Part shown: piece after piece, positions 1-5,819 of the stretch
Numbering within the stretch: the stretch's first letter is position 1
How the letters are laid out: each line of letters begins with the position of its first letter
Source: Bacteroidota bacterium
GTDB lineage: Bacteria > Bacteroidota > Bacteroidia > Bacteroidales > Prolixibacteraceae
Length of the DNA stretch: 8,955 bases
Assembly (NCBI GenBank): GCA_023393265.1
Contig: JAEWME010000428.1
Span: 1 to 8,955 of the forward strand
Reading direction: 5' to 3'
Notes under the pieces: model-generated
What the model saw: the letters and a program-made list of their open reading frames with translations, nothing else
Database searches by the model: none
What the model was told of the DNA's origin: nothing
Made by a program: the position numbers and the translations under genes

Positions 1-879
1 GCGCAATACCCACGCCAGCATACTCATGAGCATCACCTTTTTAATGCCGAAATGATTCAGAAAAAAGGGGATGGTGAGGATAAACAGTGTTTCGGACATT
101 TGCGAAATGGACAGCAAAATAACTGAATGCTTTACCCCAAACGACTCTGCATATTCAGGAATATCCTTGAAACTACCGATGAACAGGTCGCCATACGAGT
201 TGGTAATTTGAAGCGCTGCACCAAGCAACATCGAAAACAGGAAAAATACGGCCATCTTTTTGGTCTTGAACAGCACCAGTGCATCGAGCCCAAAGGCTGA
301 AAACAAAGATTTGTGAGCCGTTTTGGCCGGAGGACATTTCGGGAGCGAGAACGAGTAAAGCGCCATGAAAAGCGATGCTACCGATCCCACGTACAATTGT
401 GCGTTTGTATTTTTAAATCCTGAAAGATCGACAACCCACATGGCAACGATGAACCCGACGGTTCCGAAGGTACGGATGGGCGGAAATGCTTTTACAATGT
501 CCAGTTTGTTTGCTTCGAGCGCATTGTAGGCTACTGTGTTATTCAATGCAATGGTTGGCATGTAGAAAAACAGGTTGATAAGCATTGCCCAGTACATATG
601 GTCGTAGTCGGTGAGCGTGGAAGCATAGAACAACGCGCCTGCGCCGAAAAGGTGACAGATGCCGAGCAACCGTTCCGCATTGATCCATTTGTCGGCGATG
701 ATACCAATGATTCCGGGCATGACCAACGAGGCAATCCCGAGCGTGGCAAAAATGGAGCCGATCTGGCCACCTTCAAAATTAAGGCTCCGGCCGAGATATC
801 CTCCAAGCGAAATTAGCCACGATCCCCAGATGAAAAACTGGAGAAAACTCATGATAATCAGACGGTTTTTTATGCTCAT
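1..879 (-). CDS. nupG: NupG-type nucleoside:H+ symporter (MFS), C-terminus cut by window edge
   Basis: This is an inner-membrane major-facilitator protein that probably imports nucleosides with protons (Nuc_H_symport family). The frame stays open from ATG at 879 to base 1 (293 codons); family members are about 420 residues, so roughly the last 125 are outside the window. The N-terminus, MSIKNRLIIMSFLQFFIWGSW, has the same length and pattern as E. coli NupG as I remember it. Further strong similarities are GIIADKWINAERLL, the FPPIRTFGTVGFIVAMWVV stretch (about residues 136-154) and LFILTIPFFLNHFGIKKVM near the visible end. Hydrophobic segments alternate with short charged loops, as expected for about eight of twelve membrane helices. 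The start is chosen because it matches E. coli NupG in length; no Shine-Dalgarno is present. It lies 140 bases downstream of the BFN gene on the same strand and seems to have its own promoter. The family is certain enough; substrate specificity is inferred from similarity. Confidence 0.9.
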   Translation of the reverse strand, partial: MSIKNRLIIMSFLQFFIWGSWLISLGGYLGRSLNFEGGQIGSIFATLGIASLVMPGIIGIIADKWINAERLLGICHLFGAGALFYASTLTDYDHMYWAMLINLFFYMPTIALNNTVAYNALEANKLDIVKAFPPIRTFGTVGFIVAMWVVDLSGFKNTNAQLYVGSVASLFMALYSFSLPKCPPAKTAHKSLFSAFGLDALVLFKTKKMAVFFLFSMLLGAALQITNSYGDLFIGSFKDIPEYAESFGVKHSVILLSISQMSETLFILTIPFFLNHFGIKKVMLMSMLAWVLR

Positions 880-915
880 GTCTATTGTTTTAGCAGTTTG
901 TTTTTTTGATGGCTA

Positions 916-945
916 TAAAACTACTAAAAACCTGATATTCCCAAA
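916..945 (-). promoter_or_regulatory. Candidate Bacteroidetes-type promoter for nupG
   Basis: On the minus strand a TTTG (945-942) is followed after 18 bases by TAGTTTTA (923-916), a 7/8 match to the Bacteroidetes -7 consensus TAnnTTTG. Transcription would start near 910, leaving a leader of about 30 bases before the ATG at 879. The spacing is close to the usual 19. This is pattern matching only. Confidence 0.42.
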
Positions 946-1019
946 GGAAATATTTGTCATATAAAAGTGGAGAGCTCGAAAAATGGCGGATTGGACCGGT
1001 GCGGAAACCGGCGAAAAGC

Positions 1020-1616
1020 TTACTCTTTTTTGCGGCGATTGATCTCATCGCGAATGGCCGAAGCTTTTTCGTAATCTTCAGCTTTCACAGCGCTTTCGAG
1101 CATCTGAGAAAGTTCAGCAAAAGTGTATTTCTGGTATTCCTGTTTCCCCTTGGTCGGTTCATCGCTAAGCGACTGAGGCCATTCCTCCTGACCTTGTTCG
1201 TTCTCGAATTCAATAACGATTCCCGCACGGTCAAGAATTTCACGGGTTGTATAAATGGGGCAGTTGAAGCGAAGGGCAAGTGCCACCGCATCAGAAGTGC
1301 GTGCGTCGATTACGATCTCTTTGTCGTCGCGCATACAAATCAGCTCCGAATAAAATATTCCTTCTTCGAGCTTGTAAATAACGACTTCGGTGATGTAGAT
1401 GTCGAAAGCAGAAGCCATGTCTTTAAACAGGTCGTGGGTGAGTGGTCTGGGTGGTTTGAGTCCTTCGAGTTGGATGGCGATTGACTGCGCTTCTATCGGG
1501 CCAATAATGATCGGAATTCTGCGGTCTCCGCTTTCCTCAGCCAGCACAAGCGCATAAGCGCCTGACTGCGATTGACTAACCGAAAGCCCAAGAATGTTTA
1601 ATTTAATCTTCTGCAT
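1020..1616 (-). CDS. Bifunctional nuclease (BFN/DUF151) domain protein with C-terminal UVR motif
   Basis: This 198-residue soluble protein has two recognisable parts. Residues about 1-137 form the BFN (DUF151, PF02577) domain, with the typical stretches IPIIIGPIEAQSIAIQLEG (34-52), RPLTHDLFKDM (57-67) and DARTSDAVALALRF (104-117). Residues about 164-196 form a UVR (UvrB/UvrC-type) helical hairpin: FAELSQMLESAVKAEDYEKA, then SAIRDEINRRKKE. Plant BFN proteins were described as having DNase and RNase activity. The biochemical role of the bacterial homologues is not settled, and I see no classical nuclease motif. The BFN-UVR arrangement and this length are usual in Bacteroidetes. A charged linker of about 25 residues, rich in Glu and Gln, joins the parts. 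It is followed on the same strand by the nucleoside permease, which suggests a possible link to nucleic-acid salvage (inference). The start is the only good one; a TATATTTG box lies 30 bases upstream. Confidence 0.9.
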   Translation of the reverse strand: MQKIKLNILGLSVSQSQSGAYALVLAEESGDRRIPIIIGPIEAQSIAIQLEGLKPPRPLTHDLFKDMASAFDIYITEVVIYKLEEGIFYSELICMRDDKEIVIDARTSDAVALALRFNCPIYTTREILDRAGIVIEFENEQGQEEWPQSLSDEPTKGKQEYQKYTFAELSQMLESAVKAEDYEKASAIRDEINRRKKE

Positions 1617-1645
1617 GAATGTTTTTGATAGCCTGCTAAGGATAA

Positions 1646-1685
1646 CAAATATAGCAATTGTTTGCGTTTCACCTGACTTTTCAGG
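1646..1685 (-). promoter_or_regulatory. Proximal promoter of the BFN gene with overlapping inverted repeat
   Basis: TATATTTG on the minus strand (1653-1646) is an exact TAnnTTTG -7 box and would start transcription near 1640, about 25 bases before the ATG. The expected -33 position has no TTTG. Instead it is covered by a perfect inverted repeat, CCTGA-CTTT-TCAGG (1672-1685), which could be an operator for an activator or repressor. The -7 box is clear; the operator idea is inference. Confidence 0.45.
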
Positions 1686-1840
1686 AACATTATAATGCTA
1701 TTATTTGTCGCTGTAGGCGCGGAAAGGCGGAAAAAATGAATTTTTCAGGACGATATTGTTGCAGTATTGAATCAAATGGATTAACACTAATTTGTCAGTT
1801 TTTTTACTGCAAGTCATTTGAAACCTGAAAATTAAGATTG

Positions 1841-1869
1841 CAAAATTATTCCCGAAAAAAGTTTTCAAA
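1841..1869 (-). promoter_or_regulatory. Possible distal, divergent promoter facing the BFN gene
   Basis: On the minus strand TTTG (1869-1866) is followed after 17 bases by TAATTTTG (1848-1841), an exact TAnnTTTG match with slightly short spacing. Its TTTG forms one half of the palindrome CAAACGTTTG (1866-1875), whose other half is the -33 element of the rplU promoter. If used, it would give the BFN gene a 5' leader of more than 200 bases. Confidence 0.3.
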
Positions 1870-1871
1870 CG

Positions 1872-1902
1872 TTTGGTGGTCAGTTAAAATTATATACTTT
1901 TG
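1872..1902 (+). promoter_or_regulatory. Bacteroidetes-type promoter of rplU-rpmA
   Basis: TTTG (1872-1875), a 19-base spacer, then TACTTTTG (1895-1902): this is an exact match to the Bacteroidetes primary sigma factor pattern TTTG-N19-TAnnTTTG. Transcription should begin near 1907-1908, giving a leader of about 78 bases before the rplU ATG. It is the best promoter in the window, as fits a ribosomal protein operon. Confidence 0.8.
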
Positions 1903-1907
1903 CAGTC

Positions 1908-1985
1908 CGAAAGTTTTCGTTCAGGCTCAATAAGCGAGATCCAAAGGATTTCCGCCTGCCGGAATAAATTTTAAATTGGTTTATA
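1908..1985 (+). promoter_or_regulatory. Structured 5' leader of the rplU mRNA, candidate regulatory leader
   Basis: Three compact hairpins can be drawn in the predicted leader: CGAA-AGTT-TTCG (1908-1919, at the expected 5' end), GATCC-AAA-GGATT (1938-1950, closing G-U pair) and TTCCG-CCTGC-CGGAA (1950-1964), the last two abutting. They are followed by an unstructured A/T-rich stretch up to the ATG. Autogenous leaders are known for L21 operons in other phyla, but I do not recognise this one as a named family. The hairpins are seen directly; a regulatory role is inference. Confidence 0.35.
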
Positions 1986-2297
1986 ATGTACGCAATCGTA
2001 GAAATTGCCGGTCAGCAAATGAAAGTTGAAAAAGGCCGGAAAGTGTATGTACACCAGCTCGAAAATGCCGAAGGAGAAACTGTTACATTCGACAAAGTTC
2101 TTTTGGTTGATAACGACGGTGCTGTAAAAGTTGGTACTCCTGTTGTTGAAGGTGCAAAAGTTACCGCTTCGGTAGTTGAGCATGTAAGAGGAGAAAAGGT
2201 ATTGGTATTCAAGAAAAAACGCAGAAAAGGTTACCAGAAAATGAATGGTCACCGTCAGTACCTTACAAAAATTCAAATTGAAGAAGTAATCGGATAA
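1986..2297 (+). CDS. rplU: 50S ribosomal protein L21 (bL21)
   Basis: bL21 is a component of the large ribosomal subunit that binds 23S rRNA. The 103-residue product has the usual family length and the conserved start MYAIVEIAGQQMKVEKG, the middle VLLVDNDGAVKVGTPVVEGAKV and the basic C-terminal rRNA-binding part with VFKKKRRKGYQKMNGHRQ (about 74-91), ending KIQIEEVIG. ATG at 1986 gives this standard N-terminus; there is no Shine-Dalgarno, only an A/T-rich upstream stretch as is usual in Bacteroidetes. It is the first gene of a two-gene operon with rpmA 19 bases downstream, the standard rplU-rpmA order across bacteria, and is driven by the promoter at 1872-1902. Confidence 0.98.
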   Translation: MYAIVEIAGQQMKVEKGRKVYVHQLENAEGETVTFDKVLLVDNDGAVKVGTPVVEGAKVTASVVEHVRGEKVLVFKKKRRKGYQKMNGHRQYLTKIQIEEVIG

Positions 2298-2316
2298 CAA
2301 TTAAAAAAATTTTACC

Positions 2317-2595
2317 ATGGCTCATAAGAAAGGTGTCGGTAGTTCGAAGAACGGACGCGAATCACATAGCAAACGACTTGGCGTAAAAATTTTCGGCGGT
2401 CAGGCTGCTGTAGCTGGTAACATTATTGTTCGCCAGAGAGGTACTTCACATCACCCGGGCTTAAACGTTGGTATTGGCAGAGATCATACCTTGTTTGCTT
2501 TGGTTGACGGAACTGTTGTTTTCAAAAAGAGAAGAGACAACAAATCGTTTGTATCAGTTGAACCTGTTGTTGCGGCAGCAGTAGAAAACAACTAA
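2317..2595 (+). CDS. rpmA: 50S ribosomal protein L27 (bL27)
   Basis: bL27 is a large-subunit protein whose flexible N-terminal tail reaches towards the peptidyl transferase centre. The 92-residue sequence opens MAHKKGVGSSKNGRESHSKR, followed by LGVKIFGGQAAVAGNIIVRQ, RGTSHHPGLNVGIGRDHTLF and DGTVVFKKR, all diagnostic. The mature-type MAHKK start is encoded directly, so the cleavable N-terminal extension seen in many Firmicutes is absent. The C-terminal tail SVEPVVAAAVENN is slightly longer and more acidic than in E. coli, a common kind of variation. The gene is co-transcribed with rplU and ends 26 bases before a strong intrinsic terminator. Confidence 0.98.
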   Translation: MAHKKGVGSSKNGRESHSKRLGVKIFGGQAAVAGNIIVRQRGTSHHPGLNVGIGRDHTLFALVDGTVVFKKRRDNKSFVSVEPVVAAAVENN

Positions 2596-2621
2596 CAAGA
2601 CGATTAAAAATATTCGTTAAT

Positions 2622-2656
2622 AATCTCCTGCTTTTCCGAAGGCAGGAGATTTTTTG
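2622..2656 (+). terminator. Intrinsic terminator of rplU-rpmA
   Basis: The perfect 10-base stem AATCTCCTGC / GCAGGAGATT (2622-2631 with 2642-2651) can be extended inwards by a G-U pair and two A-U pairs to a UCCG tetraloop, which fits the stable UNCG class. A run of T (2650-2655) follows. It lies directly after rpmA and before the serS promoter. Confidence 0.92.
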
Positions 2657-2659
2657 TTT

Positions 2660-2667
2660 TAAATTTG
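2660..2667 (+). promoter_or_regulatory. Candidate -7 box of the serS promoter
   Basis: TAAATTTG matches TAnnTTTG exactly and sits 28 bases upstream of the serS ATG, predicting a leader of about 20 bases. The matching -33 position falls inside the loop and 3' arm of the rpmA terminator and shows no TTTG, so the promoter is incomplete by consensus. A separate promoter is expected, because the terminator just upstream should isolate serS from the rplU operon. Confidence 0.45.
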
Positions 2668-2695
2668 TCGGTCAATTCAACTAAAAATTCCGAAA

Positions 2696-3970
2696 ATGCT
2701 CAATCTGAAATTCATACAGGAAAATCCGGAAATGGTTATTGTCAAATTGAAGAAAAAGCACTTCGATGCAACCACCATCGTTCAGCAAATTACCGGGTTA
2801 TCACTTCAGAAAAACGAAACACAGGCCAAAGCCGACCAACTGAAAGCCGAGATGAACAAAATCTCGAAAGAAATTGGTGTACTAATGCGCGAAGGCAAAA
2901 AGGACGAAGCCGAAGCTGCCAAAAACCGTACTTCAGAAATCAAAGATGCCATCAAACAACTCGATGAGGATTTTGCCCGGATCGATCAGGATATTTTTGC
3001 TTTGCAGGTTTTGCTGCCCAACCTTCCTGCCGACATCGTTCCTGAAGGACGCACACCCGAAGACAACCTCGTGGTGAAGCAAAAAGGCGAAATCCCGGTG
3101 CTTCCTGAAAACAGCGTGCCGCACTGGGACCTGGCAAAAAAATACGACATCATCGACTTCGAACTCGGTGTAAAAATCACCGGTGCCGGATTCCCGGTTT
3201 ACAAAGGTAAAGGCGCCCGTTTACAGCGCGCGCTCATCAACTTTTTCCTCGACGAAGCCCGCGACGCCGGATACCTCGAAATTCAGCCGCCCTACGTGGT
3301 GAACGAAGATTCGGGTTTCGGAACAGGTCAGCTTCCCGACAAGGAAGGGCAAATGTATCATGCCACAGCCGACAACCTGTACCTGATCCCGACGGCAGAA
3401 GTTCCGGTGACCAACATTTACCGCGACGTGATTGTCGAAGCCAAAGATCTGCCAATCAAAAATACCGCCTACAGCGCTTGTTTCCGTCGCGAAGCAGGTT
3501 CCTACGGAAAAGATGTTCGCGGCCTAAACCGTCTGCACCAGTTCGACAAAGTTGAAATTGTGCAGATCGCCCATCCTGAAGGTTCGTATGACCGGCTCGA
3601 TGAGATGGTGGCTCATGTCTCCGGATTGGTTGACAAGCTCGAACTGCCTTACCGGATTCTGCGTCTTTGCGGTGGCGACATGAGTTTCACCTCGGCCTTG
3701 ACTTACGATTTTGAGGTATTCTCGGCTGCCCAGGAAAAATGGCTCGAAGTGAGTTCAGTTTCCAATTTCGAATCGTTCCAGGCCAACCGACTGAAACTGC
3801 GTTACCGCGACGAAGCAACCAAGAAACCGGTAATTGCCCACACGCTGAATGGTAGTGCACTGGCTTTGCCGCGCATCATGGCCGCTTTGCTCGAAAACAA
3901 CCAAACGCCTAACGGAATTCGCATCCCCAAAGTACTGGTTCCGTATTGCGGGTTCGAGATGATCGACTAG
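2696..3970 (+). CDS. serS: Seryl-tRNA synthetase, class II
   Basis: This cytosolic enzyme charges tRNA-Ser with serine using ATP and can also serylate tRNA-Sec. The 424-residue length is normal for the bacterial type. Residues about 1-105 form the tRNA-binding N-terminal domain, a long antiparallel coiled coil rich in Lys, Glu and Ala (about 30-100). The class II core follows: the serine-site loop with TAEVP (233-237), motif 2 with FRREAGSYGKDVRGL (263-277) and HQFDKVE (281-287), and motif 3 with NGSALALPRIMAALLENNQ (385-403), whose R393 is the ATP-contacting arginine. The start MLNLKFIQENPEMV matches the family. It is a single-gene unit between two intrinsic terminators. Base composition is near 50% G+C in a sampled stretch, higher than in the cotH-like gene that follows. 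Nothing appears truncated or missing. Confidence 0.98.
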   Translation: MLNLKFIQENPEMVIVKLKKKHFDATTIVQQITGLSLQKNETQAKADQLKAEMNKISKEIGVLMREGKKDEAEAAKNRTSEIKDAIKQLDEDFARIDQDIFALQVLLPNLPADIVPEGRTPEDNLVVKQKGEIPVLPENSVPHWDLAKKYDIIDFELGVKITGAGFPVYKGKGARLQRALINFFLDEARDAGYLEIQPPYVVNEDSGFGTGQLPDKEGQMYHATADNLYLIPTAEVPVTNIYRDVIVEAKDLPIKNTAYSACFRREAGSYGKDVRGLNRLHQFDKVEIVQIAHPEGSYDRLDEMVAHVSGLVDKLELPYRILRLCGGDMSFTSALTYDFEVFSAAQEKWLEVSSVSNFESFQANRLKLRYRDEATKKPVIAHTLNGSALALPRIMAALLENNQTPNGIRIPKVLVPYCGFEMID

Positions 3971-3990
3971 ACGAAAAATAATACACTCAT

Positions 3991-4036
3991 AAGAAGGCTG
4001 TTTCTGTGTTTTGCAGAAATGGCCTTTCTTTTTTTT
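3991..4036 (+). terminator. Intrinsic terminator of serS
   Basis: A two-part stem is visible: AAGAAGGC (3991-3998) pairs with GCCTTTCTT (4022-4030) with one bulged T, and the inner TTTCTG (4001-4006) pairs with CAGAAA (4014-4019), with a 2x2 internal loop between them. An eight-T run (4029-4036) follows at once. It lies 21 bases after the serS stop codon. Confidence 0.88.
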
Positions 4037-4141
4037 GCTTGTCGCATTAATTCTCGGTGGATTTGAAAGTTTTATCAACCTTTTCTGGTCAAGAGCATAT
4101 CAGAGCCTACGCTTAACCGCGCAACCATATTAAAAGGTCCG

Positions 4142-4157
4142 ACATCCTTATAGATGT
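4142..4157 (+). promoter_or_regulatory. Small inverted repeat just upstream of the cotH-like gene
   Basis: ACATC-CTTATA-GATGT lies 15 bases before the ATG at 4173. It could be a weak hairpin at the ribosome landing site or a protein-binding site, or chance. No convincing TTTG/TAnnTTTG promoter is found in 4037-4172, so how this gene is transcribed is unclear. Confidence 0.25.
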
Positions 4158-4172
4158 TTAAAAAAGTTCAAT

Positions 4173-5672
4173 ATGAAAAAGATGTACTTTCTGACCATCA
4201 CTTTTATCCTGATATTTGGAAGTAGTTCCATTAGTCAAACGCCGGGCGATCAGTTGTTCGACAACTCTAGAATTCATGAAATAACAATTATTCCCCTCAA
4301 AGAAAACCTTCTCGACACGCTGGAATCCAATTACGTCATGTCTTTCGGGATAAACCAGATTCAAACCCGCGAGATTCCCTATACAACTGCACGATTGACC
4401 ATCGATGGAACTGCATTGGATACCATTGGAGTTCGTTATAAGGGGTTTAATTCATGGTGGCATTCGTCTAAGAAGCCTCTTAAGGTTGATATTAATAAAT
4501 ACAAACCAGATCAGGAATATGATGGATTGAAGAAGTTCAATTTACACAACGGTTCGGGTGACCCATCGTTTATCAGGGAAAATGTTGACTATAAATTGCT
4601 TCGTTTGCTGGGGATAAAAGCACCGCGGACTGCTTATGCAAAAGTATTTTTAGATACTTCCTATCTCGGCTTATACCGAATTGTTGAGCAAATAGACAAT
4701 ACTTTTCTGGACGGCAATTTCGGAGATCATAATGGCAATTTGTATAAACAGCAAAGCAAAGGGACAGCAGGATATTCGCTGGAATGGTGGGGAAGTAACC
4801 AGGAACTGTATAATCAATCTGTTTCTCTGGAAAATCATCAAAACAAAAACGATTGGTCAGACTTCATCCATTTTTTGAATATCCTGAATAATACAACCGA
4901 CGAGCAGTTTCGCGATTCAATACTCTCAGTTTTTGACGTGGACGAATATTTACAGGTACTTGCATTGGATGTCGCTTTAAATAATCTGGATTACTACGGA
5001 AACTCCGGTCGGAACTACTATTTGTATAACCACAACGGCAAATTTCATTGGCTTCCATGGGACTATAATTTAACCTGGATGGAAGATGAAGTATCAATCG
5101 ATATTAATCCGGAGGATTATCCGGTTTTAACTAAAAGAATACTGCAAGTGCCAGAATTTTATGCCATGTTCCTGGGTAAATTTTGTCGGTTGAAAACATA
5201 TCTTTCAGCTAGTTCGATCAGTGATTTAATCGTTACTGAAACTGAGATAATAGGCTCACTTCTGGAACAAGATCCTTCCCCTGATTATCCGTTCGAGGCC
5301 TTTCAAAAGAATTTGGATGAAGCCTGGCAACGGATTCCTGGCCTTAAACCTTTTGCTGCCATGCGATATGCTGATATTTCAAACACACTCGAAGCTTATC
5401 AGATTGATTGTACAACGGGAAATATGCCGCAGCAAAGCCAGAATCAATTTGAGCTATATCCTTTACCCGCTAAAGGCTATGTAAACATTGGCCGATTTCC
5501 AAATCAGGAGATAGCCGTTTCAATTGTAAACAGTGGCGGACAATTGTTAATTCGGACGACTTTGTTTGAAAAAGGGAAACTGGATATTTCATCTTTATCT
5601 TCCGGATGTTATGTGGTAAATGCTGTTTCAGGGGGAAAAGTATATTCAAAATTGCTTTTAGTCAGCCAATAA
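4173..5672 (+). CDS. Secreted CotH-family atypical kinase with T9SS C-terminal sorting domain
   Basis: The 499-residue product starts with a signal peptide (MKKMYFLTITFILIFGSSS, cleavage around residue 22). Residues about 35-400 look like the CotH family (PF08757), atypical protein kinases known from Bacillus spore coats. Recognisable parts are KPLKVDINKY (101-110), the LKKFNLHNGSGDPSFIRENV block (119-138), YLGLYRIVEQID (164-175), and the catalytic area NNLDYYGNSGRNYYLYNHNG (270-289) followed by WLPWDYNLTW (293-302). D273 and D297 probably correspond to the two essential aspartates of B. subtilis CotH (alignment from memory). Residues about 426-499 resemble the type A T9SS sorting domain: FELYPLPAKGYVNI, then LDISSLSSGCYVV and the GGKVYSKLLLV end. 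It is therefore expected to cross the outer membrane and be surface-attached or released. The gene stands alone, with no adjacent substrate candidate. Sampled stretches have about 37-38% G+C against 50% in serS. The substrate is unknown. Confidence 0.85.
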   Translation: MKKMYFLTITFILIFGSSSISQTPGDQLFDNSRIHEITIIPLKENLLDTLESNYVMSFGINQIQTREIPYTTARLTIDGTALDTIGVRYKGFNSWWHSSKKPLKVDINKYKPDQEYDGLKKFNLHNGSGDPSFIRENVDYKLLRLLGIKAPRTAYAKVFLDTSYLGLYRIVEQIDNTFLDGNFGDHNGNLYKQQSKGTAGYSLEWWGSNQELYNQSVSLENHQNKNDWSDFIHFLNILNNTTDEQFRDSILSVFDVDEYLQVLALDVALNNLDYYGNSGRNYYLYNHNGKFHWLPWDYNLTWMEDEVSIDINPEDYPVLTKRILQVPEFYAMFLGKFCRLKTYLSASSISDLIVTETEIIGSLLEQDPSPDYPFEAFQKNLDEAWQRIPGLKPFAAMRYADISNTLEAYQIDCTTGNMPQQSQNQFELYPLPAKGYVNIGRFPNQEIAVSIVNSGGQLLIRTTLFEKGKLDISSLSSGCYVVNAVSGGKVYSKLLLVSQ

Positions 5673-5685
5673 CAAATCCGCTTGC

Positions 5686-5707
5686 ATTTCAGCTTGGAAC
5701 CTGAAAT
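5686..5707 (+). terminator. Weak hairpin after the cotH-like gene, possible terminator
   Basis: ATTTCAG (5686-5692) and CTGAAAT (5701-5707) form a perfect 7-base stem with an 8-base loop, 13 bases after the cotH stop. No T run follows directly; a pyrimidine-rich tract occurs only at 5738-5756. It may protect the 3' end or aid termination, but it does not meet the usual intrinsic terminator pattern. Confidence 0.3.
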
Positions 5708-5767
5708 ATAGATAAGAATTGTCAGTCTGAGAGATCACTTTTTCTTTTTCCTTTTCATCTATTACGG

Positions 5768-5819
5768 CCGGAAGTTTTTCATATCTTTAAACAAATTGAA
5801 AGCACCATGAAACTTCCGG
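5768..5819 (+). promoter_or_regulatory. Inverted repeat pairing the glgB upstream region with its start codon
   Basis: CCGGAAGTTTTTCAT (5768-5782) is complementary to ATGAAACTTCCGG (5807-5819), which contains the glgB start codon. There are 13 base pairs if two T are bulged, or 10 without a bulge. The loop is 24 bases. In an mRNA starting upstream of 5768 this would bury the AUG in a stem and could control translation. If transcription starts near 5795, from the weak TATCTTTA box at 5782-5789, only the DNA dyad would matter, perhaps as an operator. The complementarity is seen directly; the function is inference. Confidence 0.45.

Larger units (their letters stand above)
1617..1985. other. 369-base divergent intergenic region between BFN gene and rplU
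   Basis: No convincing ORF or RNA gene is seen here. The region separates the minus-strand BFN/nupG genes from the plus-strand rplU operon. It is AT-rich and holds the -7 box of the BFN gene (1653-1646), a 10-base palindrome CATTATAATG (1688-1697), three copies of TTTTCAGG (1678-1685 and 1742-1749 direct, 1824-1831 inverted), a possible distal minus-strand promoter (1869-1841), the strong rplU promoter (1872-1902) and the rplU leader with small hairpins. Between about 1690 and 1840 I see nothing else with a clear function. Confidence 0.7.

Noticed and set aside
598..964. Plus-strand ORFs at 598-816 and 659-964
   Set aside because: They lie antisense to the NupG frame, which is strongly supported by similarity over all 293 visible codons.
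996..1011. CCGGT-GCGGAA-ACCGG inverted repeat after the BFN gene as a terminator
   Set aside because: The stem is only 5 pairs and the T-rich stretch on the minus strand comes about 10 bases later, so it does not fit an intrinsic terminator well.
954..1484. 176-codon plus-strand ORF opposite the BFN gene
   Set aside because: It is antisense to a gene with clear family signatures, its translation shows no recognisable domain, and it has no promoter or context support.
2665..2967. 100-codon ORF overlapping the start of serS in another frame
   Set aside because: It is a low-complexity frame-shifted reading of the serS coiled coil; the serS frame is certain from 2696.
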